The notes under the pieces were generated by a model that saw only the letters and a list, made by a program, of their open reading frames with translations, was not told the DNA's origin and did no database searches. Positions 1 through 7,091 of a stretch of DNA of 18,250 nt are shown here, in pieces. Origin of the DNA: CAYUNT01 sp964446285 (GTDB lineage Bacteria > Sumerlaeota > Sumerlaeia > SLMS01 > CAYUNT01); contig CAYUNT010000082.1 in the NCBI GenBank assembly GCA_964446285.1, positions 1-18,250 on the forward strand. Direction: 5' to 3'. How positions within the stretch are numbered: position 1 is the first letter of the stretch; every line of letters begins with the position of its first letter. Made by a program: the position numbers and the translations under genes.

Positions 1-52
1 TCTCGCGAAAACCGTGACAGGCGATTAGGAACAGAATCAAAGGAAAATGGTA

Positions 53-67
53 TCACAACTCTTGTGA
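53..67 (-). terminator. Small hairpin after the glycosyltransferase gene
   Basis: TCACAA and TTGTGA are separated by CTC, giving a 6-bp stem with a 3-base loop. It lies 24 bases past the stop codon of the minus-strand gene that ends at 91. On the minus strand it is followed by only a weak T-containing stretch, so it could be a modest terminator of the long minus-strand gene run, or chance. The rest of positions 1-90 shows nothing I can support. Confidence 0.3.
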
Positions 68-90
68 CTGTAGTTTCTCAGGCGAACGGC

Positions 91-2043
91 CTATCTCTCA
101 TACACCGTGATTTTGTAGTCGCCAATTTGAAAATCCGAGCGGCGGGGGAGGCGTTGCATGAGGGCCTGGATCGCCGGATGATCCCAGTTCGTTTTATATA
201 CGGCCTCGGTGTCGTTGTCGATAATTGCCAAAACTTGAATATCATTGATGTTGGGCGGCGGTTCGGAGGGCGGCGGTTCGACTCCGAGCAGCCACTTGGC
301 CGCACATTTCCATGCGGGATCGTTGCGCGCGGAGGCGGCAGAAAGCGAAGGGGCGGCACCTGATTTGGTTTGAGGCGCCAGCAGCCATTTGGATTCGATT
401 TCGCCCGGCCCAAGAAGCGTCTGGTTCGGGCTGAAGACCCGCCGCAACGGGAAATAAAGCGGCATCATGTTGTGGCAAATCAGCGCGGGGCGTTGCGCCG
501 GGCGGCAATATGTGGCCAGAAACGAAGCCACCTCGGCGGTTTGGCGTTCGAAGCGCGTGGAAGCAGCCACGGACGGAAGCGCCATAACTCCAGCCAGCGC
601 CAGCGCCCATCCCGCCGCGAGCCGCGACCGCTCGCGCCACGAGGCCGTGAGGCCGTGGATCACGAGCGCCGCGCCGATCCAAATCACAGGCGCAACGGGC
701 GTTTTTATGCGGTCGGGATACGTGACAACGCCCGCCACAACCATCGGGGCAGCCAGGCCAAATACAAGAAGCAGGATTCCCGAAAGCAACGCCTTCGCTG
801 CGCCGCCAGAGATTTGCGGCCTTGCGCCTTGCCGCAACCGCAGCGCCAGCGCGAAAATCCCGCCCAACCCCGCAAGAGCGAGCGCACATGCAAATATGCC
901 TCGCCCCAGTCCCAGCGGCGCGGCCACACGCATCAATGCCGCTGGCTCGCCGAACATCCCCGACAGGAATCCGGGCGGTTTGCTTGCGACCACTTCCACA
1001 TGGCGCACATGGTTATATCCGAACGCGAATCCCGCGAGAATTGGAGCATATAGCAATATCGTCAGAATCGCGGCGGTGATAGCCAGCCGCACCCAATGGC
1101 GCACGGATGGAACAACAAACCGCATCCATCCATGCGTCTCTTTCGCTGCGGGACAAGATGGATTTTCTCCATTTTCCCCATCGACGCCTGCGCCTCTGCT
1201 TGCGTCTCCAGCCGTCCAAAACCATGCCAGCCACAACGCGGGAAGAACTTGGATATTCGAAGGCAGCGTAAAAAGCAAAAGCGCGGAAATCCCGCCCAGC
1301 ACCAAGTAATCGCGCCACTGGGAGGTCTTTGAACCTGATCGAGATTTGCTGGTGGCTTGGACGTCTCGTCCAAGACTTCTCGTGGCTTGGGCATCTTGCC
1401 CAAGATTTTCTTTTATGTTCTGGCGATTCCCTTCAAACCACCCCATGCGCCTTCCCAATAGCAGCAAATAAATGGCGATCAGGAGCATGGACAGAAAATA
1501 CCCGCGCAGGATCATTGCCTGCGCATGGGCGGCCTGGCCAAGAAACAGCATCAACACGACCGCCGCCGCTGCCGCCCAGGATTTCGCGCGTGCAAGTCCG
1601 CGCCACCACCCCCAGGCGGCCGCCGCCCAGGCCGCCACAAACAGCGCGCCCGTCAGTCGCAGGTATTCCGGCTGGCGCAGGCGAAGAAGGCCATAAAACA
1701 GGCTTTTGGCAAAGCTTTCGAGCGGATGGTTGTTCGGCTCGTGATACACAGCCAGCGCAAGCGCCGGACTCCGCCCATAATAAGTAAAATTGAATGTGTC
1801 ATCCCAGCCCAGATCGTTCCCGATCCGCGCCATCCAGCCGTAGAAGATAAAAAACGCGATTGCCGCCAGCACCCATCCCAGCGCGCAGGCGGACCTGCCG
1901 AGCGTCTCCGCGGATTTGCCTGGCGCGAGTTCAGATTTGCCAACTGCGGGGACAGATTCACCAGGCGCGAGTGCAGAGCCTCGCGATCCCAGGGGCGCGG
2001 CGTCTTGCCGGCCGGGCGTTTCATGCGGGGAAGAAGGCGGCAT
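91..2043 (-). CDS. Polytopic membrane protein, GT39/PMT-like glycosyltransferase family
   Basis: The 650-residue protein has many hydrophobic segments and resembles bacterial GT-C glycosyltransferases (GT39/RgtA-like), which move sugars from lipid-linked donors onto acceptors at the outer face of the inner membrane. After the first membrane segment (about residues 57-72) comes an acidic pair, D81-D82, in the position of the catalytic Asp of the family, then NNHPLES (residues 104-110), which resembles the NNH motif common in this group. The C-terminal part beyond about residue 520 is soluble and probably periplasmic. Two regions look acquired: an N-terminal array of five heptapeptides (residues 23-57) and a 20-residue insert (212-231) encoded by a palindromic DNA repeat. 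The ATG at 2043 has GAAGG about 8 bases upstream. The gene follows the zinc-ribbon gene by 41 bases on the same strand and is probably the last gene of that unit. The donor and acceptor cannot be told from sequence. Confidence 0.72.
   Translation of the reverse strand: MPPSSPHETPGRQDAAPLGSRGSALAPGESVPAVGKSELAPGKSAETLGRSACALGWVLAAIAFFIFYGWMARIGNDLGWDDTFNFTYYGRSPALALAVYHEPNNHPLESFAKSLFYGLLRLRQPEYLRLTGALFVAAWAAAAWGWWRGLARAKSWAAAAAVVLMLFLGQAAHAQAMILRGYFLSMLLIAIYLLLLGRRMGWFEGNRQNIKENLGQDAQATRSLGRDVQATSKSRSGSKTSQWRDYLVLGGISALLLFTLPSNIQVLPALWLAWFWTAGDASRGAGVDGENGENPSCPAAKETHGWMRFVVPSVRHWVRLAITAAILTILLYAPILAGFAFGYNHVRHVEVVASKPPGFLSGMFGEPAALMRVAAPLGLGRGIFACALALAGLGGIFALALRLRQGARPQISGGAAKALLSGILLLVFGLAAPMVVAGVVTYPDRIKTPVAPVIWIGAALVIHGLTASWRERSRLAAGWALALAGVMALPSVAASTRFERQTAEVASFLATYCRPAQRPALICHNMMPLYFPLRRVFSPNQTLLGPGEIESKWLLAPQTKSGAAPSLSAASARNDPAWKCAAKWLLGVEPPPSEPPPNINDIQVLAIIDNDTEAVYKTNWDHPAIQALMQRLPRRSDFQIGDYKITVYER
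1351..1410. repeat. Tandem doublet of 30-bp palindromic repeats inside a gene
   Basis: Two adjacent 30-base units (1351-1380 and 1381-1410) each contain a near-perfect palindrome: CTTGGACGTCTCGTCCAAG and CTTGGGCATCTTGCCCAAG. The minus-strand gene reads through both in frame as ENLGQDAQAT and RSLGRDVQAT (residues 212-231), in a polar segment between membrane helices. The same unit recurs at 13219-13278 in an intergenic region. This is the type of repeat often seen translated as HGQDARAT-like peptides in environmental bacterial genomes. Confidence 0.85.
1873..1977 (-). repeat. 21-bp minisatellite encoding five heptapeptides
   Basis: Residues 23-57 of the glycosyltransferase-like protein read SALAPGE, SVPAVGK, SELAPGK, SAETLGR and SACALGW. 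These are five degenerate heptads with Ser first and Gly at position six, coded by consecutive 21-base units. They lie ahead of the first membrane helix, so the array would form a flexible N-terminal tail, predicted cytoplasmic. Confidence 0.65.
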
Positions 2044-2084
2044 GGATTTGGCCTTCGAGCGATTGAGCGATTCCGGAGCAGCGC

Positions 2085-3338
2085 CTATTGCACGCGGAGG
2101 CCAAGGACACGCTGCGCGTCTTCGGCCCCGAGAAGAACCGTAAGAACTTGCTTCATTTCAGAATCCTCGGGGCGTTGTCCTGGCGGAATGGGCGGGGCGT
2201 GGCGGCGTATGGCGCCCGGCGCGACGGCCGCAGGTGCGGCGCCTGGCGCTTCCGCGGAATCGATTAGTTCGGCCTCATATCGCAGCCAGACAACCACCGT
2301 CGCGGCGCGTTCGGCCGTGATGCCTGCTTCGCGCGCATAAATTAGCCGGTCAGCGAGCGCAATCGCCAAATCCTCGCGTTCGACCATGAGATCGTTGTAT
2401 CGGCGAAGGTCGTCGGGCGACCCGTTTTTCAGAGCCTCATCTTCCGGGCGCAACGGAGGCAGGATGTCCGCGGGCTTTTTCGGATCGAGGGGCGGCAACT
2501 TGGGTGCGGAGGAATGCCGGAGAAAGCGTCCCATTCGCTCCACCTGCCCGGCGGCGGTTTCGAGGACGATGCGCGCCTCGGAACGTGACGTTTCCGCAGT
2601 GGCTGGGGCTGGAGCCGCAGGCGCTGCCGCCGCCGCCGCCCCGCTGTTATTTTCTACGGGCGGACCAAGGCTGGCCGCCGAGGCATCGTCAGGCCCAAGG
2701 CTTGCCTGCGAAGCGTCTGCTGCACGCGAAGGTTCCTCGGGAAGAGCGATGTTTAGGGTGCTGGAAGGCATCTGAGCCTTGGAGCGATCGAGCGCCATGG
2801 CGCGGCGTTTGGCTTCGCCGGTCCATGGGCGGACAATCGCCATGCGCGCGAGCAAAACTCCGCCCAGGACAATGACAAATCCTGCGATGATGACGCGCGT
2901 GCGATAGCGGCGCTGTTCGGGCGTCGGAAGGGGCGCGGAAAAAACTTCGTGAATTTCCACCCAATTCCTGGCCAGCCATCCCAAAACTGCGTCGAGCGCC
3001 CCTTGGGATTCCGCACCGCGGCCCGGGGGCGGCTCTTCGCCCCACTCATCCGCCGGCATCGGGGCGGTGGAGGAGGACCCGGCCGGTGGCGGGGGAGCAG
3101 ACCGGGACACCTTTCTCTCGCCTCGAAGAGAGGCAGCCGCCGGTTCCGGACGCGATTCGGCGCGCTTTGCGGGAGCGGGAGGAGGCGGTGGTGCAGAGGG
3201 GGCTTCGATCGGACCGCTGGCGCCGGGTCCGCTCAATGGCTCGCGGCAATGTGGACACAACAGGGCGGAGCGAGGCACATCTTCCTTGCAATGCGGGCAA
3301 ATCCAGCGTGCGGATGCGGACGAACTGTCGGCGCTCAT
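2085..3338 (-). CDS. Zinc-ribbon, single-pass membrane protein of unknown function
   Basis: I do not recognise a named family for the whole 417-residue protein. The N-terminus has a double-CxxC zinc ribbon (C14, C17, C28, C31). A long Pro/Ala-rich linker follows, then one membrane segment at about residues 148-168, an Ala-rich low-complexity stretch including an imperfect direct repeat (DASQASLGP and DASAASLGP), and a C-terminal charged, probably helical domain (about residues 270-417). The zinc ribbon should face the cytoplasm and the C-terminal part the periplasm if the positive-inside rule holds. The ATG at 3338 is preceded by GGGAAGG at good spacing, which supports the start. It sits between the M16 peptidase gene (108 bases upstream) and the glycosyltransferase-like gene (41 bases downstream), so co-transcription is likely. 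Reading the zinc ribbon as a sensor or adaptor would be speculation. Confidence 0.7.
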   Translation of the reverse strand: MSADSSSASARWICPHCKEDVPRSALLCPHCREPLSGPGASGPIEAPSAPPPPPAPAKRAESRPEPAAASLRGERKVSRSAPPPPAGSSSTAPMPADEWGEEPPPGRGAESQGALDAVLGWLARNWVEIHEVFSAPLPTPEQRRYRTRVIIAGFVIVLGGVLLARMAIVRPWTGEAKRRAMALDRSKAQMPSSTLNIALPEEPSRAADASQASLGPDDASAASLGPPVENNSGAAAAAAPAAPAPATAETSRSEARIVLETAAGQVERMGRFLRHSSAPKLPPLDPKKPADILPPLRPEDEALKNGSPDDLRRYNDLMVEREDLAIALADRLIYAREAGITAERAATVVVWLRYEAELIDSAEAPGAAPAAVAPGAIRRHAPPIPPGQRPEDSEMKQVLTVLLGAEDAQRVLGLRVQ

Positions 3339-3360
3339 GGAAGCCTTCCCGTGGTGTAAA

Positions 3361-3388
3361 TTGTGAGTTGCGAGTTGTGGGTTGTGAA
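3361..3388. repeat. Four-copy 7-bp tandem repeat
   Basis: TTGTGAG, TTGCGAG, TTGTGGG and TTGTGAA follow one another without gaps, just upstream of the zinc-ribbon gene in the spacer behind the M16 gene. This is a short intergenic microsatellite; no function is apparent. Confidence 0.8.
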
Positions 3389-3446
3389 TTCGGGAGTCTT
3401 GCGGCTCAATTCCCCACGCCTCTGCGATGGCAACTCCCTCTAGTTC

Positions 3447-5060
3447 CTACTGCATCTTGGGTGCATCGCTCGTCTTTTTTTGCGGAACGACGGCGAATAC
3501 ATTCGAGGTTTCCGGCTTGAGATAGCGCCGCGCGCAATCGCGAATAGAGCGCGCTTCCGTCCGATTGATGATATCCAAATACTGCTCTTCGAAGCGCGTG
3601 CTTCCCGTAAGCGTGTATAAAAAACCCGACATCGAGCACTGGCCCGAATTGGTTTCGGTTTCATAGAGGAAGTGATTGGCGATGGCTTTGCGGGCGCGCG
3701 CGAGTTCGGCCGCCGTGGGACCCCGCCGGGCGAAGCGCTCGATTTCCGCGCGAATGGCCGCAATGGCCTCTTCCATGTTTTTGGGTTCGAGCGAGGCCAT
3801 GACGATGAACATGCCGTCGTTTTTCAGCGTGTAATTGTGGAGCGAAACGGAAGAGACTAAGCGCTTTTTCTCTCGCACGGCCTGCCAGAGGCGGCTTGCC
3901 TGGGTTCCGCCGAGAATATGAGCCGCGAGATCGGCGATGATCGAATCGCCGCCGCCGTCGTGCGCCAGTCCCGGCGCAGGAAACGCCAGAACCAAATAGG
4001 CTTCATTGACGTCTTTTGCGTATTCGCGGCGCTGGCCCCAAATCTGTGTGCCTGCCGTCTCAGCCGCCGCATCAGCGCCCGCACCCTTCTCGATTGGGGC
4101 AAGCGAAGCTGAGGAGGCTGGTGATTTCTTCGAATCTTCGGATTGGACCTGGGCCACGGGCGCGGTTCCAAACGCCCGCGACACGGCGCCGATCACATCG
4201 GATGTGGCCACATCGCCTGCCACCACCACCGTCAGCGCCTCCGGGCGGTAGTGCGACCGGTGGTAATCGAACAACTGCTGGCGTGTCATTTCGCCCACAG
4301 TTTCCGGGTAGCCGAGAACAGGCCGTTTGTAAGGGCCATCGCTCCAGGTTTCCTCGAAGACCTTCTGAAAGAGGAATCCTTGCGGATTGTCCTGGCGGCG
4401 GCGAATTTCTTCGAGGATGACGAGGCGTTCGTTCTCAAATTCCTTTGGGTCGAGCGAGGCGCATGTTACGACATCGGCCAGGTCGTCAAACGCCTTGGCG
4501 AAATGCCGCGAGGGCACATTGACGTAATAGTGCGTATAGTCGTTTGAAGTGGCGGCATTGAGTTCTCCGCCCAGGTTCTCGATGCGGCGGTCGTATTCGC
4601 CGGGCGCCAGGCGGTCCGAGCCTTTGAACACCATGTGTTCCAGGAAATGCGACGCTCCGCTGATTGGCGGCGTTTCGGAGGCCGAGCCGCATCGAACCCA
4701 GATGTCGGAATTGACGAGCGGAACCGCTCGATTCTCGCGCACGAGCAGAGTCAGGCCATTCTCAAAGGCAATTTTCATAGGGGGCGAACCTGAAGTTTCG
4801 TGGGGGAGTATGGGGGGGGCAGGGGGCCTGGCGGCGCTGCCAGCCCGTGNNNNNNNNNNGACCGCGGCCTGCTCCTCGGCCCGGGCCGTTGGGGCCCCAC
4901 CCCGCCCTCCCTCCCCCCCGTCTGGCGGCGCAAGAGGCCATGAGGCGCATCCAGACAGTGCGGATAGCGCCGCCAGAAACAGGCCCAAGGCAGACAAAGT
5001 CAAGCCGCCGGAGGAGAGGCCTCGCATGGCAAGGGAAACATGAGATTGCACCGGGTGCAT
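3447..5060 (-). CDS. M16 family zinc metallopeptidase, predicted lipoprotein
   Basis: The 537-residue product has the inverted zinc motif HFLEH (H138, E141, H142) and, about 75 residues on, the EE of LVILEEIRRRQDNP (E217/E218) that gives the third ligand in pitrilysin/insulinase (M16) peptidases. The C-terminal half resembles the M16_C domain. The N-terminus has a hydrophobic signal ending in the lipobox LSGC (Cys38), so it is probably a membrane-anchored lipoprotein in the cell envelope. M16 proteins of this kind often act as pairs or as one active and one inactive partner; no second copy is seen here. The ATG at 5060 lies one base after the aroK stop (TAA-T-ATG), which suggests translational coupling. 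ATG at 5027 gives a more typical short signal peptide and is the main alternative start. A 10-N gap falls within residues 67-71, in the linker behind the lipobox; the frame agrees on both sides only if the gap length is right. Confidence 0.88.
   Translation of the reverse strand: MHPVQSHVSLAMRGLSSGGLTLSALGLFLAALSALSGCASWPLAPPDGGEGGRGGAPTARAEEQAAVXXXXRAGSAARPPAPPILPHETSGSPPMKIAFENGLTLLVRENRAVPLVNSDIWVRCGSASETPPISGASHFLEHMVFKGSDRLAPGEYDRRIENLGGELNAATSNDYTHYYVNVPSRHFAKAFDDLADVVTCASLDPKEFENERLVILEEIRRRQDNPQGFLFQKVFEETWSDGPYKRPVLGYPETVGEMTRQQLFDYHRSHYRPEALTVVVAGDVATSDVIGAVSRAFGTAPVAQVQSEDSKKSPASSASLAPIEKGAGADAAAETAGTQIWGQRREYAKDVNEAYLVLAFPAPGLAHDGGGDSIIADLAAHILGGTQASRLWQAVREKKRLVSSVSLHNYTLKNDGMFIVMASLEPKNMEEAIAAIRAEIERFARRGPTAAELARARKAIANHFLYETETNSGQCSMSGFLYTLTGSTRFEEQYLDIINRTEARSIRDCARRYLKPETSNVFAVVPQKKTSDAPKMQ
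4850..4859. other. Assembly gap of 10 Ns
   Basis: Ten unknown bases lie in a very G-rich (left) and C-rich (right) context inside the linker of the M16 peptidase gene. The flanks hold long G and C runs that could fold on each other, a likely cause of the sequencing gap. The true length is unknown. Confidence 0.98.
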
Positions 5061-5061
5061 A

Positions 5062-5589
5062 TTACACGTCACTGGTTGTGTTGCGGGCAAGCAGCTCGAT
5101 GCAGGCATCCACAACCTCGTCTTCGGCGATGGAAGTCGTATCGATGGTGGCGTCCGCCTCGGCATAAGCCGCTTTGCGTTCATCAAGCAACGTGGCAATC
5201 CTCTTGCGCAAATCGCCCTTGGCAAGAAGCGGCCTGTGCGAATCGTGTTTGACGCGCTGATAAATTTCCTCAGCCGACGCCGTCAGGCAGATCACAAGCC
5301 CGGCGTGTTTCATGGCCGCCATGTTCTCGGGGCGAAGCGGTGCGCCGCCTCCTGTGGCCGCCACAGTGCGGCGGCGTTCGGGCAACTCGGCGATCACCTG
5401 CGCCTCGATATCGCGAAACGCCGGCTCGCCATCCTCGGCGAAAATCCGGCTGATTCGCTTGCCCGCCTTTTCCTCGATCAGCGTGTCAGTATCCACAAAT
5501 GTGTAACCCAGTTGTTCTGCCAGCGATTTTCCTACAACGGTTTTTCCTGTGCCCATGAATCCAATTAGGATAATGTTGCGGTCGGACAT
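5062..5589 (-). CDS. aroK: Shikimate kinase
   Basis: The 175-residue protein has the normal length and motifs of shikimate kinase, which phosphorylates shikimate with ATP to shikimate 3-phosphate in the cytoplasm (chorismate pathway, step five). Visible motifs are the Walker A loop GFMGTGKT (residues 10-17), the VDTD acidic site (D33, D35), the shikimate-binding R59 in FRDIE, the ATGGG loop (residues 79-82), and the LID arginine in HRPLL (R119) with R138 further on. The start at 5589 has AAGGAG about 12 bases upstream. The gene is 33 bases downstream of aroE on the same strand and ends one base before the M16 start, so the three look like one operon. AroK and AroL are not distinguishable from sequence alone; aroK is the usual default. 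Confidence 0.96.
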   Translation of the reverse strand: MSDRNIILIGFMGTGKTVVGKSLAEQLGYTFVDTDTLIEEKAGKRISRIFAEDGEPAFRDIEAQVIAELPERRRTVAATGGGAPLRPENMAAMKHAGLVICLTASAEEIYQRVKHDSHRPLLAKGDLRKRIATLLDERKAAYAEADATIDTTSIAEDEVVDACIELLARNTTSDV

Positions 5590-5622
5590 GAGGGAAGCAT
5601 TCTCCTTGGGAATCTGGTTTCT

Positions 5623-6558
5623 TTATCCGTCCGATTTCTCCAATGCATTGCGAAGCGCACGTTCCATCACTGCCACATCCGGGTCCTGTCCGGTCCAGAT
5701 GCGAAACGCCTTGACGCCCTGAAAGAGCAACATGCCCAAGCCGCCCACCGTGCGGCAGCCGCGACGAGTGGCGCAGGCTTCGAGAAAGGGCGTATCGAGG
5801 CGCGCCGCGCTATAAACCACGTCGAAAACCACAGCGCCCTCGCGAATCCAATCGGGCGGGATCGGAAGGGGATCGCCTGGTTTCATGCCGAGCGAAGTGG
5901 CTTGCGCCGTCAGGTCCGCCTCTTGAACAGCGGCGGCGGCTTCTGGGGCGTCCGGGGGCATCGCGCAAAATTCAAGCGTTTTTGCCCCTGAGCGCGACGA
6001 CTCCTTTGCGCGTCGATTCAATTCCTCCGCGGCGCGCCGTAAATCCGCGGCAAGCGCCTCGGCCCGATAAAAATCCACTCTTTGGTTTAGAATTGCAATC
6101 GAATGAATTCCGCGCCTCAGCGCGCCGAAAGCAAGCGCTCGCGCCGCCCCCCCGGCTCCAATCAAGGCCATGCGGCGTCCTTGCGGCGAAAATCCCGTTT
6201 TGCGTTCGATGGCCTCAAAGGCCCCATCCCCATCCGTGTTGAAACCTGCAAGGCGCCCGTCCTCCTCGACGCGGATTGTATTGACCGCCCCCATTGCCCG
6301 CGCCGCGGGATCGACTTCATCTAAAAACTCAATCACATGCTCTTTGTGCGGGATGGTCACATTCGCGCCGCGAAAACCCATAGCGCGCAACCCGCGCACC
6401 GCTTCGCCCAGGCGTTCGGGCGGCGTCGGCAAGGCCACATACACCCAATCCAGGCCCGCCGCCTCGAATGCTGCGCCTTGCATCAGGGGCGACAGGCTGT
6501 GATGCACCGGCCAGCCTAGCAAACCCACAACTTGTGTCGTTCCGCGAATTGAACCCAT
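5623..6558 (-). CDS. aroE: Shikimate dehydrogenase
   Basis: The 311-residue protein matches NADP-dependent shikimate dehydrogenase, which reduces 3-dehydroshikimate to shikimate in the cytoplasm. Seen in order: the substrate-binding SLSP (residues 21-24), NVTIPHK with catalytic K72, N93 in GAVNTI, catalytic D109 in NTDGDG, the dinucleotide loop GAGGAA (134-139), and GLGMLLFQG near the C-terminus. The NADP-phosphate-binding region reads NQRVDFYRAEAL rather than the usual NRT/S motif, and about 25 extra charged residues follow it, making the protein longer than the common 270-285. An open extension reaches 6672, but the extra 38 residues are basic and do not resemble the family, so the ATG at 6558 is preferred even though its Shine-Dalgarno site is weak. 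It is the first gene of the minus-strand operon with aroK. Confidence 0.95.
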   Translation of the reverse strand: MGSIRGTTQVVGLLGWPVHHSLSPLMQGAAFEAAGLDWVYVALPTPPERLGEAVRGLRAMGFRGANVTIPHKEHVIEFLDEVDPAARAMGAVNTIRVEEDGRLAGFNTDGDGAFEAIERKTGFSPQGRRMALIGAGGAARALAFGALRRGIHSIAILNQRVDFYRAEALAADLRRAAEELNRRAKESSRSGAKTLEFCAMPPDAPEAAAAVQEADLTAQATSLGMKPGDPLPIPPDWIREGAVVFDVVYSAARLDTPFLEACATRRGCRTVGGLGMLLFQGVKAFRIWTGQDPDVAVMERALRNALEKSDG

Positions 6559-6883
6559 ATTTTCACACAGAGGACGAAGTGGTTCCCGCGATGCGATGCC
6601 GCGTTTCCGTTTCCGCCGAGTTTCTCCTCGCGCCGCCTTCCCGCCCCGCCCGAAGCCAAATTCCCAGAGCACCGGCCCTTTTTATGAACGGTGTTGCGGC
6701 TTTTGTCCAGCCCAACCGGGCCACGCGCAACGCCGCGTTAGCAGCATCAGCAAAGGCGTCCTGAGATTCAATGCCCAATCTTCATCCAAATGGGCTTCTG
6801 GGAAATTCTCCTCATTAAAGTAAGCCGAAAGTCCGTCGTAGCGGCGTTTTCTTTGCGAATCGTTGCTCCGCCAGGATTGAATT

Positions 6884-6899
6884 AGACGGCAAGCCGTCT
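6884..6899. repeat. Palindrome in the aroE-cstA spacer
   Basis: AGACGGC and GCCGTCT flank a central AA, giving a compact 7-bp inverted repeat. The spacing is too tight for an RNA hairpin without opening the inner pairs; it could equally be a protein-binding operator or a remnant of one of the short palindromic repeat families seen elsewhere in the window. Confidence 0.6.
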
Positions 6900-7023
6900 G
6901 CCTGCGACTGGATTCGAGAGAACTGCGCGCATGTGCGGGCCAATCGGAAATCCTGTTTGATCCTCAGGCCGGGCGTAGATAGATAACTGCCACGGCGTTG
7001 GCGATACGGGCGGAACGCGCATG

Positions 7024-7046
7024 GCCGGGCAATCTCAATGCCCGGC
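7024..7046 (+). promoter_or_regulatory. Hairpin in the cstA leader
   Basis: GCCGGGC and GCCCGGC are separated by nine bases, a strong GC stem that ends about 24 bases before the GGAGG of cstA. A second GCCGGGC at 6968-6974 could pair with the same right arm, so two mutually exclusive stems are possible. There is no U-run, so it is not a standard terminator. A role in cstA leader regulation is an inference; a simple repeat is the alternative. Confidence 0.45.
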
Positions 7047-7091
7047 GCCCTCTCCTGCCCGTTTTGGCCCCGCTCCATCGGAGGCTCCTGA

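Larger units (their letters stand above)
6559..7091. other. Divergent intergenic region between aroE and cstA
   Basis: This 533-base stretch must hold the promoters of both divergent transcription units. I see two clear palindromes (6884-6899 and 7024-7046) but no strong sigma-70 boxes; a weak candidate for cstA is TTGATC at 6957-6962 with GATAAC at 6982-6987. A 71-codon minus-strand open frame with a TTG start (6563-6778) ends four bases before the aroE ATG. It has no clear ribosome site or recognisable family, so I do not call it a gene. Confidence 0.6.

Noticed and set aside
6559..6672. Upstream extension of aroE by 38 residues
   Set aside because: The added sequence is highly basic and does not fit the family; MGSIRGTTQVVGLLG is a normal AroE N-terminus.
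6563..6778. 71-codon minus-strand frame ending four bases before aroE
   Set aside because: TTG start, no clear Shine-Dalgarno site, no recognisable family and a composition like random GC-rich sequence. Kept only as a possible leader peptide in the findings.
6792..6890. Short plus-strand frame starting MGFWEILLI, like the beginning of a TatA protein
   Set aside because: Only nine residues resemble TatA; the following residues lack the membrane helix and the hinge (FG, KKLPE), and there is no good ribosome site. It is probably chance or an unreadable remnant.
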